DNA of 64,000 bases from Heligmosomoides polygyrus polygyrus (Eukaryota; Nematoda; Chromadorea; Rhabditida; Heligmosomidae): contig OX377202.1 in assembly GCA_947396885.1 (NCBI GenBank), positions 34,773,407 through 34,837,406 of the forward strand, read 5' to 3'. Shown here piece by piece: positions 35,326 to 45,439 of the stretch. The translations under genes and the position numbers were made by a program. Under the pieces are notes generated by a model. The model did no database searches, had not been told where the DNA came from, and was given only the letters and a program-made list of their open reading frames with translations. Each line of letters begins with the position of its first letter. Position 1 is the stretch's first letter.

Positions 35326-36329
35326 AGGCAGATGCAAGGTCGGCGCAGTTAGTAGCCGTGACCGCGGTAGCAACTCCGATACTGCCGACCACTGGAGCGC
35401 CATTATTAGGTGACTTGAAAGAACATGGTTGGGAACAGCCCAGATACCTTCTGCTGTATAAAGGAAATCGTTTGTGAAGTTTGAACAAGAACTAGCGTAC
35501 AAATCCACCATGTCATTGGAGAAAGCTGCATTTTTGATACGCTAGTGCTCTTCAGCGCGAACCACTTGCCTGGCACGACTTGTGGCAGAGAGAGTTCACC
35601 TACTGCTGAACCACCAACCTCACCATCAAGATGATTCGTCAAGTCCTACCATTAATTTTCACATCTAATTCTGCTATTTCGCATCATCTCGACAAGCTCG
35701 AGCACCAGAAGTTTGGTCACTGGTGAAGTCATTATAAGACGTATATCTCAAACTACAAGGAAAGCAACAACGACGACAACGAGTACAATCACTTTTAGAT
35801 GTTTGAAAGCGGTAATGCGGAAATTACCCTTACAAGTAGGAGAAACTACCCATCCAAAGTTAGCCAGGATCGTGAAGTGGATATTTTACTGGGCAAATTT
35901 GGTATCATATGGGTAGTCGTAACGCAGAAAAGCTAGGGAGACTAGTAGAATGCTTTGTGGTTTAAAATTAAAGCTTTTAAAAATCAACTGGAAAAGCTAA
36001 TTGTGCCGTAGGATATAATTAAGCGAGACTCGATGGCGCTAGTGGGGCAGGTCAAAGTAATTAAAAGGCCCCCTAATTTCAGTACTGGTTTTCATGTTTC
36101 TGCCCGCTCTTAAATGACAATCGCATGCTATATGATAAAATAGGCATTGGTAAAAGCCGTTATAAATTTTTGTGCGGGAATATTCACTATGAAAAAAGTT
36201 ATCATAATGCGACGCAGAAAACGCGTTTTTGCGTCGCAAACGTCGTTTGGTTGAATGTTTAGCGGCGGTACTGTACCTTTACCCACCTATGTACAGAACA
36301 CAAAATCCGATTACCCACGAATCGAATCA
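35326..36329. other. No recognisable gene
   Basis: Short ORFs only. Nothing supported. Confidence 0.35.
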
Positions 36330-37500
36330 GCGGAGACTGCTGGGCCTGAGAGCAATTATTGAGCAGTACTTCGCAAGGTTCAGAACAGACCCACCGTTGA
36401 AGAATCAAGAAGGGTCGCGCAGTGTACCTCACTGCCCGCTTCGCTTGTCGTTTCCCCGATGTGGCCGGGTCACTGGTATTTGGTTGTCAACTTGTAGTCC
36501 TATGGGCGCTGGTACTTCTCGCCATTCACATGCTGCAATGCTGCCCTCGTCTCCTTTGCAGAACGCAAGAGTAACCGTCAAGCGGAAGGATTGGGATGCA
36601 GGACGATGGCAGTATTACAGGGTGCGTAATAAGTATTGACGCACCTACTTTTTGTTTCAGCCCCAACTTTCTCTTTCTACTTTTCGAAGTTTTTGTGTGT
36701 TATTTTTGTTGTCTATATTGTGTTCAAAAAATAGTCTTGTAAAACTTAAAGAAACATGATACCGTCGTGGTTACGGTGGCCCTTTTTTGTTTGTTACCCA
36801 AACAGCTGAATATTTCCTTAACAAGAGAATTTGGCGCTGTCCGAAACGGTTGGTGACGAAGGAGGTCAGCAACCGAAGCGTCAGCCACGGCTCTGTCATA
36901 CCATATAATGATTACAAGATGTCCAAGCACGATAGCGTTCAAATCCAAACCTCTGTCCGATAATGGCAAACAGATAACGCGCGCAGGTGTGGACAGCTTC
37001 TCAGACGAGCACAGCTTGAACATGAATTCGCTGGATTACTCTTTTTAGGCGATTTTAGAGAATGAGGTCTGTGCTACTTTCAACAGAAGTGACCACTTGC
37101 AGAAGGCTGCCCTGATCAAAGCACGGGACGAAATCCAAGCGAGTACTTGCGGCGCGTGCTCATGAATTTTTCCGTCGTTTTCGCTCCTGTATTCTCAGTA
37201 AAGGAGCCAATGTCGATTACGAGTTGTTCTATCGTGTTTGCAAGATCATTTTCCAGTTCTCGTGGGATTGTTTTAAAACTTACTACGCAATACTATTTCC
37301 ACAGCCGTCGTTTACTGCGTCAATACTTTTTACGCACCCTGTAACTTCACTGGCATACGGAGTGACCACAATTCCAGTAACAAGTCTTTTTTCCTTCTCC
37401 TGAGCTGTATGCAGTTCTTCGTAGGCGCAGGATCCGCTGTTTTTGTGGACTGCCGACATCTCGTCAAGTCATGTGTCTTCTGATGTGTTTTGAAATGGTC
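36330..37500. repeat. Dispersed repeat, copy 2, with a Tc1/mariner-like insertion
   Basis: Bases 36330-36617 and 37342-37500 match the reverse complement of 16400-16860 closely (for example GTTTCCCCGATGTGGCC and GAGTGACCACAATTCCAG). They are interrupted by the element at 36618-37341. Sequence beyond 37500 contains further ORFs absent from copy 1. Confidence 0.8.
36618..37341 (+). mobile_element. Tc1/mariner-like element with decayed transposase
   Basis: The TIR is CAGGGTGCGTAATAAGTATT at the left and, reversed, CAGGGTGCGTAAAAAGTATT at the right, flanked by TA on both sides (36616-36617 and 37342-37343). The paralogous repeat at 16206-17010 is uninterrupted here, confirming the insertion. In the + strand near 37025-37150, LNMNSLDYSF then a stop and AILENEVC resemble the C-terminal N-P-x-D-Y-x-x-W region of Tc1/maT-like transposases. 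At 724 bp it is an internally deleted copy. Confidence 0.85.
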
Positions 37501-38873
37501 ACCGCATCCGCGGCAGCGATTGTCGCGAGCGCGGTGGGCTCGACAGCGGTCGTACGAGTTACCGATGATGGCCCGCCACAAACGTTAGACTTGAAGCCCT
37601 TCAGGGTATTTTTCAACATTTGAGGCATTTCGAAGGTGGGAGTCATGGAGATTCCATATGACATTGGGGTGTTCTGGGGAACGTTGCTTACATGCTCGTG
37701 ATTTCGAGGTTTGAAAATGTACGCTAATGTGTATGCAGGCCTTATTTTCGGATCTATCTTCTGTCGGGGATGGGCACATAACTAGAAAGTAACAAACCGA
37801 TTTTAGACTTACCGTGCGAACAACATACCATACCGAACAAGATAGGACCTGAACTAGAAAAATTCACGAAGAAAAAAACAGGAAAATTATGCCTGTTCTC
37901 GTCGCGGTTGTAAACAAGCAAAGCTATGCGCCCTCCTCTCCTTGTTAGATCCTGGTTATAACATGCCAGGTGGTGGTCAGCACACGTCGTGCCTCCATTG
38001 CGTCGCTCCTTGCCCGTCGAGACGGTTGTAAAATCGCGGCGATTTGGTTTTTTTGTTTATTCGTTCTTTTTTGTTTCATTGATGTTCCATCCCGTTCTCT
38101 AAGAACTGCTCTGTAAGTCTCAATTCATTTTGTTGCATGCTCTTTAATTATTTGCTCCCCTTGATTAGGATAGATCCTTACATTCTTTCCTGATTGTAAA
38201 AAATGTACTCTTAGGCACCCATTTGTTAGAAGTGGGAAGCACTCAACTGTTTCATGCCTGGCCTGTGCTCCATTGCTCAGGTGACACGTGAATCTATGAA
38301 AGTCACGTACAATTAGGATGTGTGGCGTATTCCCAATCACTTTGTCTGGTCTCGGAATTAATCCTTTTATTGCTCACAGATATTGAAATTACAGTACAAA
38401 AACAAACAAAATCAAACAATCAACACAAAATTTATGTGAGAATCATTTTGTATACTCTTGCCAACATGTACCGGGCAAGTGAAGTCTTTTTGAAAATAGG
38501 TACTCACCGTTGGGGTTTTCTTCAAATAGTAAACGAGCGACAACAGTCATTCCACACGATATTCCAGATGTTTATGAAATAAAATTCGATAAACTTACCA
38601 TTGTTTCAGTTGCGGTGCTCCCTACCCAGGTTTCATCCATTTCCCAGCTCTTCCACTCCATCCTCCGCGTTCTGTTTTCTTGCATAGAAATGCGTCACTC
38701 CGCTGGTCACCATCGTTTGACAAGCAATATTCCTGGTCTCAACTTGTTTGTGGCGTCGCAGGAATGGAACTACGTGTGTTCGCGGACTTCAGGGAGAAGT
38801 TGTCACCCTATTGTAATGGTCTACCACGAGTTTCCGAAGGAGGAATCTGTGATGGTTCTGAATGGCAGCGCGA
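37501..38873. other. No recognisable gene
   Basis: No supported ORF. Several short frames on both strands lack motifs and splice context. Confidence 0.35.
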
Positions 38874-39082
38874 CAGGAGGTACACCCGCTCCCTGCTGGG
38901 GGGCGTGGCGTTAGGAGGTACACCGCTGTTCTGCGAACCGGAAACTTTTGTTTTGCGTGTCAAAGGTTTCGTAAGGCAGCCGTTAGACTCTTGGTGAAGC
39001 CTAGGGGGTTGGTGGTGGGTGAGCAAGGGGGATGAGAGGAAGATCGCATGCCCCCCAGCAGGGGGCGGTGTACCTCCTGACC
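38874..39082. mobile_element. Foldback MITE with AGGAGGTACACC ends
   Basis: AGGAGGTACACC...CCTGCTGGGGGGC at the left is matched by GCCCCCCAGCAGG...GGTGTACCTCCT at the right (about 39052-39081). An extra AGGAGGTACACC lies at 38914. Confidence 0.75.
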
Positions 39083-39182
39083 GTCCCCCGTTCTCTGAAT
39101 CAATGCCAGCCACGGCGGACCTGAGAATTCTCCCCGTTGCGGCGAGCCGTTCGGCGGCCATTCATACATGCTGTCCCACAGT

Positions 39183-39350
39183 CATCTCAAGAGATCTGAA
39201 ACGTCATCAGCCATATGATGTGACACAGAATGTCCGTAGTCCACCCTGTCACTAGGACCTGTCGTCTGATTTCGATAGCCCGTTTTCAGCTCAGCACGCA
39301 AAGGCAAGCAGTTTGCTGTGGCACCACGTGGAGTAACCGCCGCCACCGCC
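39183..39350 (-). mobile_element. Orphan 5'-end fragment of the RTE family at 24191-27281
   Basis: CATATGATGTGACAC, AGGCAAGCAGTTTGC-like and GTGGCACCAC blocks are in the same order as 27115-27275, the 5' end of the full-length RTE. The remaining element is absent. Confidence 0.75.
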
Positions 39351-39778
39351 CGGACGCCGACACCGATATCACCGCCCGGACGCCGACAAACAAATAGGTA
39401 AGCAAGCAAGAAGGGTGCGACCAATCGAAGGAAAACTGATAAAGTCAAAGAGCGCGTCGACCTTCGCCTTCCTTTAGAGATACTGCATCTCCATGAGGAT
39501 CTTGCCCAACGTATCGTCCAACATTCAACTTGCTTGAGGAAAAGTTAAAGTTTTCGGAGAATTTCGAAAACTTCCGTTGACCCAGTTAATTTAACTGTGT
39601 TAAATTCCGTTAAATATATTCGACAAAAATGTCCGTGAATCTAGTATATCGGTAATCTGTTACTCGTTCATTGCGCAGCACTGTACTAGAAGAAAGATGC
39701 AATTAGTGTTACGGTATATAGAGCATTAATGATGTCCATGTCCTGCGTTCGTAACAGAGCGGCTATTGCAACGAGTAT
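39351..39778. other. No recognisable gene
   Basis: Contains a short repeated GCCCGGACGCCGACA (39348 and 39374). Nothing else supported. Confidence 0.35.
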
Positions 39779-39888
39779 TTACTCAAGTTTCTTTTGCAAG
39801 TTTTCGAGTATTTGACGGTACTCCTGCTTCATGACAGCCACTTCTGCATGCTTGCAATCAAGTGTTGCCATCATGTCATCATAGCGAC
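39779..39888 (-). CDS. Possible terminal exon of an unknown helical protein
   Basis: A strong minus-strand acceptor (TTTTCTTTCAG) precedes an exon encoding RYDDMMATLDCKHAE and ending LENLQKKLE with a TAA (39779-39781). It enters in phase 1. It is charged and likely helical or coiled coil. A related sequence at 15636-15758 keeps the same frame, and the similarity is limited to the exon, which suggests real coding history. The family is unknown. The upstream exons would lie above 39.9 kb, among MITEs, and were not found, so it may be a fragment. Confidence 0.4.
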
Positions 39889-39997
39889 CTGAAAGAAAAA
39901 TTGTTTTCCGCGAATATAACAAAAATACTAAATAAATCTCAAACTTCTTTCTTCTTGAAACATCGGCATTGTTTTGAGTTGTCAGTTTGTACTTACT

Positions 39998-40173
39998 TAA
40001 TGTGCCATACGAGGTTTTTAGGTGGATCTTTATTCGCAGGGCCTGGCGCGTTTCGACTTCACGCCGTCTTCAGAGGCAAATTGGATCCAATTGGCCCCTG
40101 AAGACGACGTGAAGTTGAAACGCGTCAGGGCCTGTGAATAAAGATCCACCTAAAAACCTCGTGTGGCACATTA
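39998..40173. mobile_element. 176 bp palindromic MITE
   Basis: The ends are TAATGTGCCATACGAGG and, reversed, TAATGTGCCACACGAGG. The arms run almost to the centre (GGTGGATCTTTATTC...). A degenerate relative lies in the copine intron at 1950-2116. Confidence 0.85.
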
Positions 40174-40256
40174 TAAACGAATGACAACTAAATAAATCTA
40201 TTTGGTCATTTGTAGTCACGTGTAGTGCACAACTAAAAAAATAGAAAAGGAACAAT

Positions 40257-40653
40257 CTCAGACGTTCGTTATCCAGGACCCGCGCAAGCAGTTGCTATAG
40301 TGGTGAGAACCTGTTGCAGTGATTTTGGCGGGCTGCGCCGATTGGCCAGGTGAGGGGGCTGGCGCGATTACCTGCACCCCGTTGACGCTCCTGCGGAGGT
40401 ATACCATTAGGCTTATGGACCGACTCCTGTTGATAGAGTGTTGCAGGATAATCGTCGATGCTTATATCCACATATGTCCAGCTCGTACATACATATATAT
40501 ACATATATATACATATATATGCATACGCATCTAAGTAGGTATATACTATGTATACACATGTATATACATCTTTATATACAGGTACATACATAGAGACACG
40601 TTCTCACCACAATAGCAACTGGTTGTACGGGTCCTGGATAACGAACGTCTGAG
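40257..40653. mobile_element. ~400 bp TIR element with a TA-rich microsatellite core
   Basis: The TIRs are about 55 bp, starting CTCAGACGTTCGTTATCC on both ends. The interior has a GC-rich left half and ATATATAC repeats at about 40490-40575. Confidence 0.85.
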
Positions 40654-40719
40654 GGTGAAAGCAGCGATTTTTTCTTTTGTGAGAAAGTGCGACTGACTCA
40701 AGGGTTCGAAAGGCACACG

Positions 40720-40856
40720 CATCCGGCATACCTCCGAATCGCTCCAGCGACTGGTCGCGGCGACAATGTTGCGAAGGTAGCTACGCAGTCCGTAGCTACC
40801 CATGCAACACTATCGCCGCGACCAGTCGCTGGAGCGACTCGGAGGTATGGCAGATG
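40720..40856. mobile_element. 137 bp near-perfect hairpin MITE
   Basis: CATCCGGCATACCTCCGAAT... is mirrored by ...CTCGGAGGTATGGCAGATG, with the arms continuing through CGCTCCAGCGACTGGTCGCG to a short loop at about 40788. Confidence 0.85.
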
Positions 40857-41530
40857 CCATAGAATGTTATGTTTATCCAGAAACCGACATCTTTTCCTTA
40901 TTACGCCGTATCGGGACGATAAGAGGTTTTTAATTTATTTCTGTGCCGGCGGAGCAAACCCTTTTCAACAGAAGCTCAAAGAGCTAACTAGGCAAGGATA
41001 CCAGGTGAACATGGCACTTTGAGATGAGGCGTATATCACTGGCTGCAGCACGATGATTCCAAATATGTGCACCGCATCTGCGAATCGCATCCGGGAACGG
41101 AGTTGTGGGCCATCTTTTTCATCTTGCCCCTCTGCGCGCACTGAGGGCGCAATCACAAGAGGGCGAGCGAGATAGCCTGGAAACAGCGGCGCATGACTGA
41201 TTGGTTTGTGGTTCGTCTCCCCACATGCACCATTATTGCACTTTCATTGTTTCATGATCGATCAAAGCACTCTATTTAAAACTCCATCGAGAGAGGTCGC
41301 CAGGGGTTATTCCTCAACGACTTACAGCAATTTAACGGTGAAAATGCTGTCCTCGAAAAAAAAAATAAGAAAAATGTAGTCCTCATACTTGACAGTAGAT
41401 GACTGCCGCTTTCAGTAGAGCGGAGCGGAGAACTGGCCCATCCACCCAGACAAGATTGTAAATTCAAACGAATTTCCAGGCAAGACAAAATCGCAAAATT
41501 CGGTGCAAATAGGTTCTGGGAGTGGGAGAG
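40857..41530. other. No recognisable gene
   Basis: Short ORFs only. Confidence 0.35.
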
Positions 41531-41594
41531 AATGCTTTTGTCGGGGTGTATAACCACCCCTACTCGGTGGTTGTACACCCCGGCAAAAGCATTT
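41531..41594. repeat. 28 bp-arm hairpin
   Basis: The arms 41531-41558 and 41567-41594 pair with two mismatches. It abuts the mariner TIR. Confidence 0.85.
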
Positions 41595-41597
41595 GTA

Positions 41598-42402
41598 TTG
41601 GGTTGGCAAATAAATTCCTCATGCGTAGTTACTTTTTCTAGCGGAGATTAACAGGTTAGTTGCGCATCAATTCTCTTGCTTCTTCCACTGCTTGAAAGCC
41701 CTTAGCCTTTACTTCTCGAAACTACTTTTGTCGTGCTGCCGTTCTGATTTAGTGGGAAGTTTCTCAATCTGAAATGAAAGGACGCAGAGTCAACATCCGC
41801 GAACGCCTTCTTCTTGAGTACCAGGTTGGCCATTCTGCAACTGAATCCCTACAGAATATATGTGCAACTGTAGGATATGAAGTTGTCCAAGGATCGACAA
41901 GGTTCAAATGATTCAAGAGGTTCCGTGAGGGCAACGTTGAAACTGAAGACAAGCGACACACGCACGGATTGGCCTTGGCTATACTGGAAACTCATCGATG
42001 GCGTTTCCAGAAGAGCCTACTCTTCTCAACTTGATTGCATGCAGCCTGAACACCGCCAAAACACTGCCAGAATTCCGACAGCTCTTCAGAAGCAGCATTA
42101 TCCTTTAGCAGGATAACATCAGGCCACACGTCACGAACAGGAGTCCTCAAAAAATCGAAGACCCTGGCTGGGAGCTTCTCACTCATCCACCTTACAGCAC
42201 ATCCTCTGCGCCGAGTGACTACCACCTTTTTTGTTCGCTACTGAACTCCTTGGCTGGAAGACAATTTGCCAATGTGGACCACGTCAAAATGCACTTCAAG
42301 GATTTTTGCCTCAAAACTACAGGAATTCAACAGCCGTGGGAGCAGCTACCTGATAAACGAGAAGCAGTTCTGCGATCTAATGGATCTTACTTCAATTCTT
42401 GA
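41598..42402 (+). pseudogene. Mariner-family transposon fossil with decayed transposase
   Basis: The 5' TIR starts TTGGGTTGGCAAATAA after TA (41596-41597). The ATG at 41774 begins an N-terminal helix-turn-helix region with LLLEYQVGHSATES and RFK-stop-FKRFREGN, where the usual Trp codon is TGA (about 41908). After a deletion that removes the first catalytic Asp region, later frames show QDNIRPHV (second Asp), GWELLTHPPYS and APSDYHLF (third Asp). The frame ends at TGA 42400-42402. The 3' TIR is not seen. Several frameshifts make it inactive. Confidence 0.85.
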
Positions 42403-42424
42403 ACATACGTGATAGTCCACGATG

Positions 42425-42588
42425 TGGCGAACCTATTACTATCTCCAGTTACATCCGAAATGGCCTAGCTCAGTTTACTGTAGGGGTAGAACACACCAGT
42501 GCTGCAAAAAAGTTCTGATTTTAAAAAGCACATTCCGTTTTGTAGGTCTGTCCTACAAGGTGACACCCTCCCCGACCCTATTTGCGCC
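42425..42588 (+). mobile_element. MITE, GGCGCAAATAGG family, second copy
   Basis: The internal block ATGGCCTAGCTCAGTTTAC, GTAGGGGTAGAACACACC and the right TIR (reversed GGCGCAAATAGGGTCGGGG) match 13747-13959. The left end is shortened. Confidence 0.7.
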
Positions 42589-43861
42589 CGAAATTGGCTT
42601 TCTCTTTCGACACCTCCACTTCATCGAGACAAAAAGATCTACATTGCTGACCAGCGTTTTGCTCATCATCTTCCGCCACTGACCGCGTAGAATTCTCCTC
42701 TTCTAATTCCACACTGACAACTTCATCAGCTGACTCAATGTCCCGTATAGCGCAGCTCACAAAATAGATGCAAAACTGCTGGCAGTCGTCTCTTGTCAAA
42801 TAGGTACCCATGAGGTATCGCCAGGACCAAAGTCCCCCAAAAGACACTAATTTGGAGAACAGATTGGCAATATTGTCCTCAACTGCACCGGGGTCGGAAA
42901 AATCTTCACCAAAAAAGGTTGTTCAATGCACCTTCTGATCATCGGTCCACATGTGTATGTGGTGATTAGGTTTAGGTCGAGGAACTTTTCCACTTTTGAA
43001 GTGAAAGCACAATATACACGTGAATAAGGTTTCTTTTGGCGACCTTCCTCGTTGCGATTTTACCTAGAAGTGCTTTGCTTGATTGTGACGTACCCCTTTA
43101 GGAAGTGCAAAACCTTTGCACTACAGGAGAGTCGGGCCACAAAACACACCGCCTCACTCCGCCGCTCATGCATCCACTACGCAATGCTCGGCAGCCAACC
43201 TTGTTTCCGGACCACTTGAGCTTCCCCACTCATGATTGGTGGGCTACGCGCGCAGCCGGGGCTCAGAACACAGACCAAAAATGGTCCATAACTCCGTCGC
43301 CAGAGGAAGTTAGGAAAAATAGACGCATATTTGGAACCAGCGCTCGAAGCCGCGTCCATTGATGAATGTGCATTTCATCTCGTCTTGTAAGTTGGGTGAA
43401 TTTCCTTCGCATCCATTTGCAAGCTGGAAAGTGTGCAGAAGAAATGCGTGAAACTTCTTCTTCTTTTTGCTGCTAGGTGTGGAGAGTGCTCAGTTTCAAA
43501 CCAGCATTGCTCGACCCTTGTGGTACGCCTTGCACAGAGCTACATACCAGCTCGTCGCAACATTGCCCAGCAAAGGCGTCATTCAAACTTGGGTGGTTGC
43601 TCTCATCAAATGCATATAGTGGAAGAGGTATTGAGGAGTCCTACACGAGAAAATAACCGACTTACTCTGCGGCTAATCAACAGATACTTGGATATTACAA
43701 AAGGAGTACTCCGCCGCGGACAAGTGAAGAAAGGAAAGGGTAGCCTGTCTTCTAAGTGGCAACCCACTAGCTTTTGCAGGAGGAGCAGCTACAGCAGTGG
43801 CAGCACTAAGGTTTTGCTAAAGAACGGTTGCTATGGTTTGGAGCAAGTGGCAAGTGGCTCA
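42589..43861. other. No recognisable gene
   Basis: An open frame at 43433-43867 has no motif, and its end runs into a hairpin. Nothing else supported. Confidence 0.35.
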
Positions 43862-43923
43862 TGTTGAAGTACTCCACTGGAATCATCTGCGATTGTAGAT
43901 GATTTCAGTGGACTACTTCAACA
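43862..43923. repeat. 27 bp-arm hairpin
   Basis: TGTTGAAGTACTCCACTGG... pairs with ...CAGTGGACTACTTCAACA with few mismatches. Confidence 0.85.
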
Positions 43924-44049
43924 TTACGTAGATGTTCCAGGCAATCAAAAGCAAATTCTACAGTACAGAGTTCGGGTCTGTCCCCTGCGGAAATGAGTAT
44001 CGAGCCGTAGGTGATGCGCAGGAGCGGTAGTAAAATGCGGCTGAATGAG

Positions 44050-44482
44050 AAGACTTGCCAGGAAACTATCTCAACGGTAGCTCGGAACGGCCGAAGTGTT
44101 GTATATGGACAGAATAGCCTCTCTGTAGGAAACGACAAAGTGCAACTACCTCGATCCCAATACAACTCTGCGAAAAGTTAGGGACGATAGAATTTGGGCC
44201 GTCGGCGGCGTTAGCCCTCTGCCTGCACGCGGAAGGTGGGCTCAATTTGGCTGGAAACAGCGATCATGGGGAATACGCTGCCCCTCTACCCACCCGCCAC
44301 CAACGCTCGCTCGTCTTCGCTGTTTCCAGCCAACGGCTCAACTTCCGTCGTCCCTGACTCTGCGCTTAGTTGTATTGGGGTCGAGATATTTGCATTTTGT
44401 TGTTTCCCACAAAGAGACAATTCTGCCCATATACAACACTTCGGCCGTTCCGACCTACCGTTGAGATAGTTTCCTGGTTAGA
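44050..44482. mobile_element. Foldback element
   Basis: The outer arms (44058-44190 and 44350-44476) share GGAAACTATCTCAACGGTAG and CGGCCGAAGTGTTGTATATG. The inner arms share TTGGCTGGAAACAGCGA (44248 and 44318 reversed). The left arm has about 65 extra bases. Confidence 0.8.
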
Positions 44483-44502
44483 TGGGCATGCAGATACACC
44501 CG

Positions 44503-45310
44503 GTGAGAAAGGATGTGCAACGAAGATGTCAGACCATTGATAAAGACAGTCGGAATCCAGCTGAATATAGGGAAGCAACATCTGAAGTAGTACGATCTCA
44601 TCCTCGTAAAACCGAATACCATTTAACAAGGTTAGCCTCTTATGGTTAGAGTTGGAAGCACGAGGGAAAGGCCAAAGAACGGCTGCCGCCGAACTCGACG
44701 ACACGTCTGAAGACACGCTTGATATCATGAGATGGGGAAGGACCACAAGAACAGCGGATTCTCTTGACGGCGTAAAGCTCAGGGCAGGTAAAGAATAAAC
44801 AGTAGGCGCCTTCCGACAGTTTCAAGACTTGTTACTTTAATTGCGGGCCACCCTGTATGCTCGCGAAATCAATACAGCCAACGTCTTTCCGACAAAGGAA
44901 ACGACGAACAACTTAAGAGAGCGTCAAAAGACGTTGAAATAAGGGAGAAGGCAAAGAACGTTCGGCTTTGGCGACTACATACGTATTTCATGCGTTTTCT
45001 TACTGTAATAACGTCACTTCTATAGCGTGTCGCTACGATGGTTGTGCCTTTCTAGATCTCTGTTGTCAATCTGGACAGTATAAAGGCTCTTTTTCAATCA
45101 ATGGATGTAAACAGGATCGTATCTCACAGCTTTTCCAGACCCGACCAACGCGGTCACTGTCGTCATAGTGTTCTCATAGCATATCAATGCCCCCTCATGG
45201 CGGTTACTCCTGCGTTCTGCCAAGGAGACAAGAACAACATTGCCGTATGTGAAAAGCGACAAGTATCACCGCTAGTACTCTAATACAGTTAGCCAACCTA
45301 GTCTGGAGCC
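44503..45310 (+). repeat. Dispersed repeat, copy 3 (diverged)
   Basis: Aligns in order with 16206-16740. Matches include TGCAACGAAG, CATCCxCxTAAAAC, AAGACTTGTTACT and GCGACAAGTA. It is heavily mutated. Confidence 0.6.
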
Positions 45311-45439
45311 ACATAAGAAGATTACCTCGTTTTCTTGACCCATCGCGCCACGAGTTGAGTCAATTATAGATGTAACGGCAACATCGTAAGGAAACGACAA
45401 GCGATGAACGAAGCGGACAGTGGAACGGATCCCGTGGCA

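Noticed and set aside
43433..43867. 144-residue ORF
   Set aside because: No recognisable domain. Its C-terminus reads into a hairpin repeat.
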